Origin: a bacterium
Lineage (GTDB): Bacteria > Actinomycetota > Acidimicrobiia > Spongiisociales > Spongiisociaceae
DNA: 64,000 nucleotides
Assembly: GCA_028820935.1 (NCBI GenBank)
Contig: JAPPHZ010000031.1
Location: forward strand, 109,255-173,254
Reading direction: 5' to 3'
This document shows, in pieces, positions 17,238-26,494 of this stretch (position 1 is its first letter; every line of letters starts with the position of its first letter). A model generated the notes under the pieces. The model was not told the origin of the DNA. It did no database searches and was given only the letters and a program-made list of their open reading frames with translations. The position numbers were made by a program, and so were the translations under genes.

Positions 17238-18170
17238 CTCGTCCTCTGTGAGGCCGGCCTGGTCGGCGGCCTGCCGGACATGGTCGGTGGGACGGTCGAG
17301 GATCATGGGAAACGGGTAATCGGTTCCCGCCGCGATCCGGGCCGACTCCACCGCATTCATCAGCAGGGTCAGGGCCCGGGCATCGTGCAGGATGGTGTCG
17401 TAGTAGAAGCACTCCAGGATCGAGTCCGGATGGTCGACCGCCCGGTCGAAGCCCGGTGCGTGTCGGGACGCGTGGGCGGCCCGGCCCGCCAGCGTCGGCA
17501 GCACGCCGCCGCCATGGGCGAGCAGGACCCGCAGGTCCGGCCACCTGGTGAACGTCCCTGCGAAGTACAGCCGGAGGGCGGCCAGCGTGGTCTCGAAGGG
17601 GTTACCGCAGACGTTGCCGAGGAAGTGGGCCTTCAGCCGATCACCTCCCATCACCCGGAAGGGATGGATGAAGAGCAGGGCGCGGAGGGACGCGGCCGCC
17701 TCCCACAGGGGCTCCAGACCGGCCACGTCGAGGTCTCTACCCCCGACCTGGGTGGGAATGGCGCCGCCGGCGAAACCGAGCTGCTCGACCGACCTGACGA
17801 GCTCACGTGCGGCCGCCTCGCCGTCGACCACCGGCAGCGCCGCCAGAGCACCGAACCGGGGCTCATCCCCTATGTCCTCAGCGCAACTGTCGTTCATGGA
17901 CCGGCACCACACCGTCGCCGCCTCCGGAGCGAGGTCGTCGCCGGTGACGTCCATCCACGGCGCAAGGATCTGCCTCTCGATGGTCCGCTCCTCCATCCAG
18001 CGGAGGCGATCGGTCAGCTCGCTCAGGGGCGGGGGGACCGGACGGGACGGGCCGGACGGGAACAGGAGCGACCGGCCGTCCGGCGCCAGGCCGACCGGCA
18101 CGCTTCCCGCCGACGCCTCGTGGAGCACCGACGGCGACAGGTAGTGGGCATGCATGTCGATCATGGACAT
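17184..18170 (-). CDS. amidohydrolase 2 / ACMSD-like metal-dependent hydrolase or decarboxylase
   Basis: The 328-residue protein starts with MSMIDMHAHYL, giving the HxH metal ligands, and has FIHPFRV with a third histidine, LLAHGGGVLP with a fourth and AGTDYPFP with the essential aspartate. This is the mononuclear-zinc amidohydrolase 2 family, which includes aminocarboxymuconate-semialdehyde decarboxylase and related carboxylases/decarboxylases. It is the last gene of the leftward run of ABC transporter and amidohydrolases, suggesting it processes the imported compound. The substrate is unknown. Confidence 0.82.
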   Translation of the reverse strand: MSMIDMHAHYLSPSVLHEASAGSVPVGLAPDGRSLLFPSGPSRPVPPPLSELTDRLRWMEERTIERQILAPWMDVTGDDLAPEAATVWCRSMNDSCAEDIGDEPRFGALAALPVVDGEAAARELVRSVEQLGFAGGAIPTQVGGRDLDVAGLEPLWEAAASLRALLFIHPFRVMGGDRLKAHFLGNVCGNPFETTLAALRLYFAGTFTRWPDLRVLLAHGGGVLPTLAGRAAHASRHAPGFDRAVDHPDSILECFYYDTILHDARALTLLMNAVESARIAAGTDYPFPMILDRPTDHVRQAADQAGLTEDELHRILSGTAEVLLGRMG

Positions 18171-18200
18171 AGCCGAGCGACCCCTATGCAGCCAGGCCGA

Positions 18201-19802
18201 TCAGGAGAGCGACTCGCTGCGCCACGCCACATCACCCCCCACGATGGTCATCACCGGGGCGGTATCCGCCATCTCGTCCGGCGGGAGCCGGCGCGGATCA
18301 CGAGGAAGGACGGTGAAGTCCGCCAGGTAGCCCTCGGCGATCCTGCCCCGGTCGCCGGACTGCCCGTCCGCCTCGGCGGGCCACGCGGTCATGGTGGCCA
18401 GAGCCTCGTCGAAGCCCACGCCCTCCCCGGCGCCCCACACCCGGCCACTCGCATCCAGCCGAGCAGTGGCCGTGGCGACGGCCGCCATGGGTGCGGCGTC
18501 CGGGATGACGGGCGTGTCCGAGCTATGGACCGGCTTCAGGCCGGCGTCGATCCAGGTGCGGAGCGGGTACATCGCCGCCAAGCGCTCCTCGCCCAGCGCG
18601 GCCAGGAAATCGGGGGCCCGGAAGCGCATAAATGACAGCTGCGGCACCGGGATGATGCGCCCCTTCTGCATGGAACGGACGGCGCTGCCGGAAGTGAGGC
18701 AGCAGTGCTCGATCCGGTGCGAGCGGGTCCCGCCCGCCGGTGGATGGGCGGCCAGCAGACCTGCCACCGTCTCCACAGCCGCGTCACCGATGGCATGGAT
18801 GCTCATCTGCCATCCGATCCGGGCGCCCTTGCGGATCGTTTCCTTCATCTCCCCGAGATCGATATGCATGGTGCCGGACGTGCCGGAATCCGAGTAGGGC
18901 TCCAGCATCGCCGCGGTGCGGGGACCGAACGCTCCGTCGGAGAAGACCTTGGCCCCGCCGATGCGGAAGTTGGGGCCCCCGGCGCCCGGACGGAGCCCCA
19001 GATCCCCAGCCGCATCCAGCAGCTCGGCCCTGATCATCGACGTGAACCGCAGCCGGAGGGCCCGGCGTTCGCTCATCCGCAGGAAGGCCGTCACCTCCTC
19101 ACCCCGGTGGGACATGGTGAGCGGGGCGGCATTGGTCACGTAGGCGAAACCGTGGGACAGGAAGTAATCGGTGGCGATCTCGATCGCCTGCTCGTCCTCC
19201 TCTTCGGACCAGGGTGGCACCACCGGATCCATCAGGGCCCGAGCGCCGTCGAGCAGCTCACCGGTGGGAACGCCGTGCTCATCCCGGACTATCGCCCCGT
19301 CGGGGGGATCGGGAGTGTCCGCACCAATACCGGCCGCGGCGAGGGCGGCGTGGTTGACGACCCGGCGGTGGAAGTCGAAGCTGTCCAGCACCACGCAGCG
19401 GCCGCCGGGCAGGTCCAGCTCGGAAGCCGTGGGCGCGCGCCCCTCCGCCAAGCGGGCCGGGTCGTAGCCGCGGCCCTTGATCCACCGGCCGGCCGGGAGT
19501 CTGAGGTCGGCGTCCACCACCCTTCCGACGATGTCGCCCACCGAAGAGACATCGGACGGCCAGCACGGAACACCCATCCGGGAGCGCCCGTAGTTGACCG
19601 CATGGACATGGCTGTCGGCGAAACCGGGGAAGGCAACTCCCCCGCCGAGGTCGACGACTTCGGCGGTGGCGGCCACCGTGTCCTTTACTTCGTCAAGATC
19701 ACCCAACCCACGGATCCTCTGACCGCTGACGGCGACCGCCCGGATGGGACGGTCGCCGCCTGCGACAAAAGATGCGTTTGTCAGTATCCGATCAGGAGCC
19801 AA
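18201..19802 (-). CDS. YtcJ-like amidohydrolase (amidohydrolase 3 family)
   Basis: The 533-residue protein has the amidohydrolase 3 layout: AFPGFADSHVHAVNYG with HxH, a middle HAIGDAAVE with further metal-site residues, SHRIEHCCL and the late VHSSDTPVI with Asp. Members hydrolyse N-substituted amides, formamides or cyclic ureas. The likely start is a TTG at 19802 that directly follows the TGA of the substrate-binding protein gene, so translation is probably coupled. There is no ribosome site of its own. Confidence 0.85.
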   Translation of the reverse strand: MAPDRILTNASFVAGGDRPIRAVAVSGQRIRGLGDLDEVKDTVAATAEVVDLGGGVAFPGFADSHVHAVNYGRSRMGVPCWPSDVSSVGDIVGRVVDADLRLPAGRWIKGRGYDPARLAEGRAPTASELDLPGGRCVVLDSFDFHRRVVNHAALAAAGIGADTPDPPDGAIVRDEHGVPTGELLDGARALMDPVVPPWSEEEDEQAIEIATDYFLSHGFAYVTNAAPLTMSHRGEEVTAFLRMSERRALRLRFTSMIRAELLDAAGDLGLRPGAGGPNFRIGGAKVFSDGAFGPRTAAMLEPYSDSGTSGTMHIDLGEMKETIRKGARIGWQMSIHAIGDAAVETVAGLLAAHPPAGGTRSHRIEHCCLTSGSAVRSMQKGRIIPVPQLSFMRFRAPDFLAALGEERLAAMYPLRTWIDAGLKPVHSSDTPVIPDAAPMAAVATATARLDASGRVWGAGEGVGFDEALATMTAWPAEADGQSGDRGRIAEGYLADFTVLPRDPRRLPPDEMADTAPVMTIVGGDVAWRSESLS

Positions 19803-20876
19803 TCAGCAGTCGGTGTCCAAGTCGTTGGCCTCGTCGACGATCGCCTGCTGGTCGAAATCGTTGATGTCGTCGAGCAGGTCGTCGATCACATACTGGCCCA
19901 TGTCGATCTGCTGGGAGATCACACCACCCTGGATGAAGATGTTCACGTAAGTGTTCCATCCGGCCGCGTCCAGGAAACCGAACACGTAGTCACCGCCCTC
20001 TTGCGGGGCAGTCGTGATCTCGATCACTGCCGCCAGGCCGGCCCGGCCTTCCGCGTCATCGGTGAACTCTTCGGGGATCAGCTCCTTGAGCACGCACACG
20101 GCGCCGTCGATGTTGGCGTAAGCCACCAGTTGGCCCTTGGCCGTGGCGCGGCCCAGACCGATCAGCAGCTCGTCGTCATCCTTGTAGTCCTCGGCGGCCA
20201 GCAGCCCCTCGGCAGGAAGGGTGTTGAGCGAGGCGGGCGCGATCGACACGGTGTCGAGGCCGGCCGCGTTCATCGAGGCTATGTCGGACTTGGCGGACGA
20301 GTAGGCGTCGATCCGTCCATCGTCCAGAGCCGCCTTGACGGTCGGAGCGTTAGTCCCCACCTCGATGATTTCCACATCGTTGTCCGGATCCAGGCCTGCC
20401 TCGACCAGCAAGGCCCGCACGAGCGGAACCTCGCCACCGGCCAACTCCGAGATGCCGATCTTGAGACCGGCCAGGCCGGCGATGTTGTTGATCGACGATC
20501 CGGCAGGTACCACAACGTCGAACACCTCACCGTAAGCGTACGTGAAGAACGGGTACAGGCCCGCCCCCGCCTCGATAGCAGGCAGCATCGCCCCTGGAAC
20601 CCCCATTCCCGCCTCGGCGTTGTTGGCCGCCAGGATCTGGGCAACCTCGGATGATCCTCGAGTGCCCTGCAGGCTCACATTGAGGCCCTCATCCTCGTAG
20701 TAACCGAGACCTACGGCGATCCAGTAGCCGTAGCCGAACCCACTCGTCGTTGACAAGGCGAGGTTCACATCTCGGAGTTCCTCATCCTCCGCGCATGCAG
20801 CCCCGATCATGGCCAGCACGATCGCAAGCGCCAGTACGACCGACCAGGGTCGGCTCCAGCGGGTAGTTGGTTTCAT
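19803..20876 (-). CDS. ABC transporter substrate-binding protein, NMT1/SsuA-like
   Basis: From the ATG at 20876, preceded by AAGGAGGAAGGG, the protein has 357 residues. It starts with basic residues and a hydrophobic segment (about 12-27) ending in IGAAC. Cys28 may be lipidated, although the lipobox is shifted (Ile at -4, Gly at -3). The mature part (TSGFGYGYWIAVGLGYYEDE, then LAGLKIGISEL) matches the nitrate/taurine/pyrimidine-precursor binding family. It would capture an extracellular solute for the permease and ATPase upstream. The longer frame to 20960 adds an untypical N-terminus. Confidence 0.85.
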   Translation of the reverse strand: MKPTTRWSRPWSVVLALAIVLAMIGAACAEDEELRDVNLALSTTSGFGYGYWIAVGLGYYEDEGLNVSLQGTRGSSEVAQILAANNAEAGMGVPGAMLPAIEAGAGLYPFFTYAYGEVFDVVVPAGSSINNIAGLAGLKIGISELAGGEVPLVRALLVEAGLDPDNDVEIIEVGTNAPTVKAALDDGRIDAYSSAKSDIASMNAAGLDTVSIAPASLNTLPAEGLLAAEDYKDDDELLIGLGRATAKGQLVAYANIDGAVCVLKELIPEEFTDDAEGRAGLAAVIEITTAPQEGGDYVFGFLDAAGWNTYVNIFIQGGVISQQIDMGQYVIDDLLDDINDFDQQAIVDEANDLDTDC

Positions 20877-20934
20877 ATCCCTTCCTCCTTGTCCGGGCGA
20901 GCAGGTGCTCACCACGATTCTATATGGTGGCCCT

Positions 20935-21807
20935 TTAGGTGGCCTCTTCAAGATCAACATGCCAGAAGAGCAGCTTCCGCTCCAGCCATGCGGCCACCAG
21001 GAACAGCGCCAGGCCGATCAGGGCCAGCATCAGCAGGTACGCGAACACATCGTCGCTGCGGAACTGGAAGGCCGCCGTCTCGATCAGGTGGCCGGCCCCC
21101 TCGTTGGTGGCGGTCAACTCGCCCACAATGGCACCGATCAATGCGAAGGTGAGAGCCGCCTTGAGCCCGGCAAACACGGTCGGTACAGAGCTCGGGAGCC
21201 GTAGATGACGGAAGGTCTGCCAACGGGTGGCTCTGAGAGATCTCATGAGCAGCCCCGCGTTCTCGTCGATCACCGTCAGCCCGGTGATGGTGTTGATCAG
21301 GACCGGGAAGAAACAGATCGTGGCTGCCAGCGCGATCTTGGAGGCGATTCCGAAGGCGAACCAGGCGATGAACACCGGCGCCAGGGCCACCCTGGGGGTC
21401 GACTGGAACAGGATGATGACCGGGTAGAAGGCCTTCCTGAAGGTCGGCACCAGGGCTACGTAGGTACCCAACAGGAATCCTCCGCCGGCGCCGATGACGA
21501 ACCCGATGGCCGTCTCCTGGAAGGTGACCCAGAAGTGCCACAGCACGAACCCGGTGCTTATGGCCTCGAAGAAGGCCGGGATTATCTCCGACGGTTTCGA
21601 CAGCACGATCTCCGGCCAGAACGACAGACGGGTCCCGGTGATCGCCTCCCAACTGCTGAGAAGCTCCCAGATCAGGCAAATGGCGATTACAACCGAACCC
21701 GTCAGAAGGATCTGGGACCAGAACCCGCGGAAACGGGAGTCCGAGCCGGAGCCTGGCAGAGACCCGACCCCGAGCGTGTCGGCGTCGGACATGCTGTCGG
21801 TAGCCAA
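20935..21807 (-). CDS. ABC transporter permease, nitrate/taurine-type
   Basis: The 290-residue protein has about six membrane segments and the binding-protein-dependent permease loop in the region LMRSLRATRWQTFRHLRLPSSVP (EAA-type loop). The start is probably the TTG at 21807, seven bases after GGAG; an internal ATG five codons later is an alternative. It lies between the ATPase and the binding protein in one leftward operon and moves the solute across the membrane. Confidence 0.88.
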   Translation of the reverse strand: MATDSMSDADTLGVGSLPGSGSDSRFRGFWSQILLTGSVVIAICLIWELLSSWEAITGTRLSFWPEIVLSKPSEIIPAFFEAISTGFVLWHFWVTFQETAIGFVIGAGGGFLLGTYVALVPTFRKAFYPVIILFQSTPRVALAPVFIAWFAFGIASKIALAATICFFPVLINTITGLTVIDENAGLLMRSLRATRWQTFRHLRLPSSVPTVFAGLKAALTFALIGAIVGELTATNEGAGHLIETAAFQFRSDDVFAYLLMLALIGLALFLVAAWLERKLLFWHVDLEEAT

Positions 21808-21827
21808 TCGAGAACTCCTTCCGCTCG

Positions 21828-22634
21828 CTAGAAGAGACCGAGCACTTCGCGGATGTAGTTGACGGTCTCGGTGTACTCCGCCAACCGTCGGGAGCCCGGA
21901 ACTCTCGGTCTGGGGAGGTCGACGTCAACCAGATCGAGTATCCGGCCGGGCGTGGTCCCCATCACGGCCACCCGGTCGGAGAGGAACACCGCCTCCCGGA
22001 TGTTGTGGGTCACGAACACCGTTGTCTTGTGCTCGTGCTCGGCGATACGCGCCAGTTCCGTATTGAGGTGCTCCCTGGTGAACTCGTCCAGAGAACCGAA
22101 CGGCTCGTCGAGCAGCATCAGGTCCGGATCCGAGACCAGCAGTCGGCACAGGGCCACGCGCTGCTGCATGCCACCGGAGAGCTCCCGCGGGTAGTGCTGC
22201 TCGAATCCCTGCAACCGCACCAACTCGACCACGTCCGCGACACGTCGTTCCCCGTCCGGCTCCATCGTGCCCATGATCTCGAGGGGAAGTGAGATGTTGC
22301 GGATCACGTTGCGCCACGGGAAGAGGGTCGAGGTCTGGAACATCAGGCCGATCTCCTCGCGCGGCTCCGTTACCTCACTACCTGCGAGGTAGACGCTGCC
22401 GGCCGTCGGGCTAAGGAGTCCCGCGATGATCTTGAGGAGAGTGGACTTCCCGCATCCCGACGGCCCCACCAGGGTGAGGAACTCCCCCTGCCGAACGTTC
22501 AGCGACACGTCCTGTAGAGCCACCAGCGGCTTTCCGTCCTTCTCGAACACCTTGGTGATGCGATCCACGGCCAGCGCCGCGTAACGGCTCGGGATGTACC
22601 TGGCGGACGAGCCGGTACTCGGCTCAGATACCAC
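21828..22634 (-). CDS. ABC transporter ATP-binding protein, SsuB/TauB-like
   Basis: The 268-residue ATPase has Walker A (GPSGCGKST, about 57-65), the signature LSGGMQQRVAL, Walker B with DLMLLDEPFGSLD and a switch histidine in VFVTHNI. It energises import by the neighbouring permease. It opens the operon from a GTG with AGAGGA eight bases upstream. Sequence class and partners place it in the nitrate/sulfonate/taurine transporter group. Confidence 0.92.
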   Translation of the reverse strand: MVSEPSTGSSARYIPSRYAALAVDRITKVFEKDGKPLVALQDVSLNVRQGEFLTLVGPSGCGKSTLLKIIAGLLSPTAGSVYLAGSEVTEPREEIGLMFQTSTLFPWRNVIRNISLPLEIMGTMEPDGERRVADVVELVRLQGFEQHYPRELSGGMQQRVALCRLLVSDPDLMLLDEPFGSLDEFTREHLNTELARIAEHEHKTTVFVTHNIREAVFLSDRVAVMGTTPGRILDLVDVDLPRPRVPGSRRLAEYTETVNYIREVLGLF

Positions 22635-22753
22635 GCGTCATTCCTCTCGTACCGATGGGGATAGCGATGTGATGCTAGTAGCTCGGTCGCCCGGCCTCCC
22701 AAGCCTCGCCATGAGTACGCTTGCAGCTCGTGGCGGTATCCGTTCCTGCGCTG

Positions 22754-23767
22754 ATGAGGGCGGCCGAGCTCGTCGAGGGTGGCATGCTCCGGCTGGCAGA
22801 GCGCCAGGTTCCGGGAGTGCCTGACGGCTGGTCGCCGGTCCGGGTGAGGGCGGCCGGAGTGTGCGGGACCGAACTCCATTTCCTGGAGGGGCTAATCGAC
22901 CCGATGGGCATCCCGCGAGTGCTCGGACACGAGATCGCAGGGGAGGTCATGGGCGCTCGGGCGAGATCACCTGGCTCGCGGGCGGCGGTCTACAACGTGA
23001 TGAACTGCGGCTCGTGCCGCTACTGCAACACGAACCGGGACCGGCTCTGCACGCGTTCGGGGGGAATGATCGGATTCACCGCCGACGGCGGCTTTGCCGA
23101 GTACGTGATCGTCCCGGAGGGGAACCTGGTTCCCCTGCCCGACACCGTCCCCTTCGAGGCGGGCGCGGTGCTGGCCTGTAGCGGGATGAGCGCCGTCCAT
23201 GCGGTCCGGCTGGCGGGAATCGGGACAGGGGATCCGGTGGTGGTCAACGGCATCGGAGGGGTCGGCCTGATGCTCACCCAGGTGGCGGCCCTGGCCGGCG
23301 CCACCGTGCTGGCGGTGGCGGACGACACAGCCAAGCTGGAGCTGGCACAGGACCTCGGCGCCCGGGCCGGCCTGGTGATCGACGATCCGGAAGGCTACGA
23401 GGCTCTTCCGCCGGAGGCGGCCCGGATGCTTGGTCGCGCGCCTGACGTGTTCTTCGAGACCGTCGGAACCAGGGAAACGATGAGAGCCGGGTTCGGCTGC
23501 CTCGCTCCGGGCGGTTCCTTCGTCCAGATCGGATACACCCACCAGCCCCTGGACATCCACCCAGGAGCTCTCATCAAGAACGAACTCCGCATCCTCACGT
23601 CTGCGGCCGGCTCCAAGAGCGACCTGGAAACAGCCATCACGCTGGCCGCACAAGGCCTGCTGAAGACCGTTATCGCCACCCGGACCAACCTTGACGGACT
23701 GGAGGCTGCCATCCTCAGCCTGAAGGACCGCCGCGTACTGGGCAGGAACGTGGTGACGTTCGCATGA
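22754..23767 (+). CDS. zinc-dependent medium-chain alcohol dehydrogenase
   Basis: From the ATG at 22754 (MRAAELVEGG, the usual family opening) the protein has 337 residues. Catalytic-zinc residues are in GVCGTELHF and GHEIAGEV, structural zinc in CGSCRYCNTNRDRLC, and the NAD(P) fold in VNGIGGVGLMLTQVAAL. It oxidises an alcohol or polyol, or works in reverse. The frame is open to a TTG at 22721, but no start has a good ribosome site. It is divergent from the ABC operon and convergent with the SAHH-like gene, so a shared substrate with the importer is possible. Confidence 0.82.
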   Translation: MRAAELVEGGMLRLAERQVPGVPDGWSPVRVRAAGVCGTELHFLEGLIDPMGIPRVLGHEIAGEVMGARARSPGSRAAVYNVMNCGSCRYCNTNRDRLCTRSGGMIGFTADGGFAEYVIVPEGNLVPLPDTVPFEAGAVLACSGMSAVHAVRLAGIGTGDPVVVNGIGGVGLMLTQVAALAGATVLAVADDTAKLELAQDLGARAGLVIDDPEGYEALPPEAARMLGRAPDVFFETVGTRETMRAGFGCLAPGGSFVQIGYTHQPLDIHPGALIKNELRILTSAAGSKSDLETAITLAAQGLLKTVIATRTNLDGLEAAILSLKDRRVLGRNVVTFA

Positions 23768-23828
23768 CCCGTCTTCAATGCGCGTTGGTCCGTCAGCCGT
23801 CGGAGTCCCGAGTCAACCGGGGCGGTGG

Positions 23829-24998
23829 TCAGGCCGGGGTCTGGCCCATGGATTCGAGCATGGCGGTGGCGGTCTGTTCGTTGATCTGCCGCGGCACCGG
23901 CTGCGGGCCGGGCCGGAAGTCGCCGGCGGAGGTGGCCAGGACAGCCAGCGACCGGGCCTGCAGGGTGAGCCCGAGATCCATGGCCTCGATGGGGTTCCCA
24001 ATACCCCCGGCGGCGACCAGGTTGACGATCCGGCCCTTGGCCAGCAAGAACACGGTACGGCCGCCGGGCAACTCGTGAGCGAATAGCGACGGGGCCACCC
24101 GCTCGCCGGGAGCCTCCCGCTCCAGGCGGCCCACATCGATCTCGGCGTCGGTGTGGCCGGCATTGGCCAGAAGAACTCCGTCGCGCATGGTCTCGATCAA
24201 TTCGTAACCCACCACCCGCTCGCGCCCGGTGGCGGTTATGACCACATCGGCGGTCCGGACCGCCCCGTCCGCGCCGGCCACGTCGAAACCGTCCATGGCT
24301 GCCTCCAGCGCCTTGACCGGATCGGGCTCCACCGCTACTACATCGGCGCCCCGGCGGCGGGCATAGAGCGCGATGCCGCGGCCACACCATCCGTAGCCGA
24401 ACACCACCACCCGCTTCTTGTGCAGGGAGATATTGGTGGCGCGGACGATGGCGTCCACCACGGATTCCCCCACCCCATGCTTGTTCTCCACGATCGCCTT
24501 CAACGGGCTGTCGTTGATCACAATGACCGGGAACCTCACCTTCCCGGCCAATCCCTCCCGCAGGCGGAAGGCCCCCGACGTGGTCTCTTCGGTAGCCCCC
24601 CTGGGCGTCCGGCCGGCGCGGACGCACGCCTCGATCAACTCGGCGCCGTTGTCCAGCACCAGATCGGGCTCGGCCGCGGCGATCCGGCCGAGGTGATCCC
24701 GGACCGCGCCCTCACCGTCGCCGGGACGGTCGAGCACCTCACAACCCCGATCGGCCAGGGCCTCGGCAGTGCCGAACTGGGTGGTGCCCTCGTTGCCCAT
24801 CGCGACCACGCGGGCACCGCCGGCCAGCAACCCCTCGACCAGCACCGCCGTCTTGGGCTCCAGATGGAGGCGGAAGCCGATCGTCAGCCCGTCGAACACC
24901 CGCCGCCGCGCCAGTTCGGCCAGAGCCGCTCCCAGCACCGGCATGCGCCTCCTGGCCCAAGCGATCCGCCCCTCGGCAACCGCCCAGTCGCTCACCAC
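23829..24998 (-). CDS. divergent S-adenosylhomocysteinase (SahH) homologue
   Basis: From a GTG at 24998 (a second GTG follows at once; GGGAGGA lies upstream) the protein has 389 residues, shorter than SahH (about 430-490). Conserved are EETTSGAFRL, the lysine region INDSPLKAIVEN, the NAD fold VVVFGYGWCGRG and GHTDAEIDV. The active-site Cys of NLYGC is Val (NKHGVG), and the GHPS histidine loop reads GIGNPIE. The C-terminal Lys/Tyr extension that closes on NAD in SahH is also absent. So a NAD-binding relative, not plainly an adenosylhomocysteine hydrolase. The open frame to 25202 would run into the next gene. Confidence 0.72.
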   Translation of the reverse strand: MVSDWAVAEGRIAWARRRMPVLGAALAELARRRVFDGLTIGFRLHLEPKTAVLVEGLLAGGARVVAMGNEGTTQFGTAEALADRGCEVLDRPGDGEGAVRDHLGRIAAAEPDLVLDNGAELIEACVRAGRTPRGATEETTSGAFRLREGLAGKVRFPVIVINDSPLKAIVENKHGVGESVVDAIVRATNISLHKKRVVVFGYGWCGRGIALYARRRGADVVAVEPDPVKALEAAMDGFDVAGADGAVRTADVVITATGRERVVGYELIETMRDGVLLANAGHTDAEIDVGRLEREAPGERVAPSLFAHELPGGRTVFLLAKGRIVNLVAAGGIGNPIEAMDLGLTLQARSLAVLATSAGDFRPGPQPVPRQINEQTATAMLESMGQTPA

Positions 24999-25083
24999 CC
25001 CACACACTCCTCCCGTGAGCACTCCCAGCGGGGGTGGATCTGTTCTCTGAGCCACCACCGCGAGCGTACAGAACCTGTGATGG

Positions 25084-26367
25084 TCATGGTCCCAGACACG
25101 CCAAAGGTACAACCGCCACACCGTCAGGACGTTTGAAGCAGTAGCGGCCGCCCGTGATGACCACCAACCCGGCGAGCGTCGCCGCCCGTTCCTTCGACAC
25201 ACGGTCTCTCAGCTTCAGCAGCGCCTCCGCGGCCTTCTCGATTGTCGAAGTACCTCCGAGCTTTGCCTCTGCGGCGATCCACCGGCCGTCCCCGGTTTCG
25301 ATGATCGCGTCGGCCTCCAATCCGTAGGTGTCCCGGTAGTGGTAGACGTTGGCATCGTTGGCCTGGGCGTAAATACGCAGATCGCGGACGACCATGGACT
25401 CGAAGAGGAAACCGAAGGCGGCCAGGTCACTCAAGTACTGTTCCGGGCCGACTCCGAGCGCCGCCGGCGCCAGGGACGGATCGACGAAGTGGCGTTTCGG
25501 CGAGCGGATCAGGCTCGTCCGTGACCTGAGATGCGTATTCCAGGCTGGTAGGTCGTCAACGACGAACAAGCGGCTCAGCGCATCCAGATAGATCTTGACC
25601 GTGGTACGGCCCACCCGAACGTCCCCGCCCGTCTCTGAAGCCAGCTTCCGGCACCCCGCAGTGGTCGCCACGTTGCGTGCGAGTGACCGCAGCAGGCGCA
25701 TGACTCCTGTGGGACTGCGGCTGATGCCGTCCACTGCCGAGATATCGACTCGGCATATGTCGCTCAGGTAATCACGAGTGAAACGACGGGCTTCCGTGAT
25801 CGGCGCGCCGATCAGCCGAGGCCAGCCACCCCTACATGCCGCCTCGACGAGGGTTGGGATGTTGACGGGTGATTCCGCTGCGGCAAATGCCTGACTCTCC
25901 AGCAACCCACCTAGGGACACGACCGGTTCGGCTGTCCCGCTCTCTGTTAGTGACATCGGGCGCATGCGGACGCGACTCACCCGACCGGCGCCCGAGTGGC
26001 GCGTAAGTTCGTCAGCCGGAACTGCGGACCCGGTCAAAATGAACTGGCCGGGCCGACCGCGACGATCACATTCGACGCGCATCAGGTGCCACAACTCGGG
26101 GACACGCTGCCACTCGTCGAGCAGGCGTGGCGTTACGCCATCGAGCAACAGCTCCGGAACCTGGGAGGCGATGTCCCAGAGATCGGGACGTTCCTCCAGC
26201 AGGATCTCGCTGTGGGCGAAGCGCTGACCGGTCCACGTCTTGCCACATCCCTTGGGGCCTTCGATCAGCACTGCTCCCGCGGAGCCCAGCGCCACCGGAA
26301 CCTCGGCGTCCACGATCCGATCCAGATACATCCGCTCGGGAGTCGCGGAGCCTGGATCTCTCAGCAT
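25084..26367 (-). CDS. DUF4143-type AAA ATPase
   Basis: The 427-residue protein has Walker A IEGPKGCGKTWT (about 35-46), a Walker B-like RLLDEWQRVPEL, sensor-like QFILTGSA and a C-terminal DUF4143 domain with restriction-enzyme-like features (GLEADAIIETGDG then AEAKLGG). Proteins of this family are common in accessory regions and have no firm function; ATP-driven regulation or toxin-antitoxin-like roles have been suggested. AGAGGG lies six bases before the ATG. Two direct repeats lie upstream. It is probably monocistronic. Confidence 0.85.
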   Translation of the reverse strand: MLRDPGSATPERMYLDRIVDAEVPVALGSAGAVLIEGPKGCGKTWTGQRFAHSEILLEERPDLWDIASQVPELLLDGVTPRLLDEWQRVPELWHLMRVECDRRGRPGQFILTGSAVPADELTRHSGAGRVSRVRMRPMSLTESGTAEPVVSLGGLLESQAFAAAESPVNIPTLVEAACRGGWPRLIGAPITEARRFTRDYLSDICRVDISAVDGISRSPTGVMRLLRSLARNVATTAGCRKLASETGGDVRVGRTTVKIYLDALSRLFVVDDLPAWNTHLRSRTSLIRSPKRHFVDPSLAPAALGVGPEQYLSDLAAFGFLFESMVVRDLRIYAQANDANVYHYRDTYGLEADAIIETGDGRWIAAEAKLGGTSTIEKAAEALLKLRDRVSKERAATLAGLVVITGGRYCFKRPDGVAVVPLACLGP

Positions 26368-26398
26368 TCGTCACCCTCTAACGAGGAGCCCACAATCG

Positions 26399-26431
26399 AT
26401 CCTACACTAATCGGAGTATCTATCCTACACT
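26399..26431 (-). promoter_or_regulatory. paired direct repeats upstream of the AAA ATPase gene
   Basis: The 10-mer AGTGTAGGAT (as read on the minus strand) occurs at 26422-26431 and 26399-26408, a 23-base period and so roughly two DNA turns. The pair lies 32-64 bases upstream of the ATPase start. Each copy contains TAGGAT, which could act as a -10 element. An operator, or two overlapping promoters, is likely. Confidence 0.45.
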
Positions 26432-26494
26432 TTTCAGGATAATGGGATGGCAATTGCTAGGGTGTTCAACCTACATAGATCAGTTTCGCGGACC

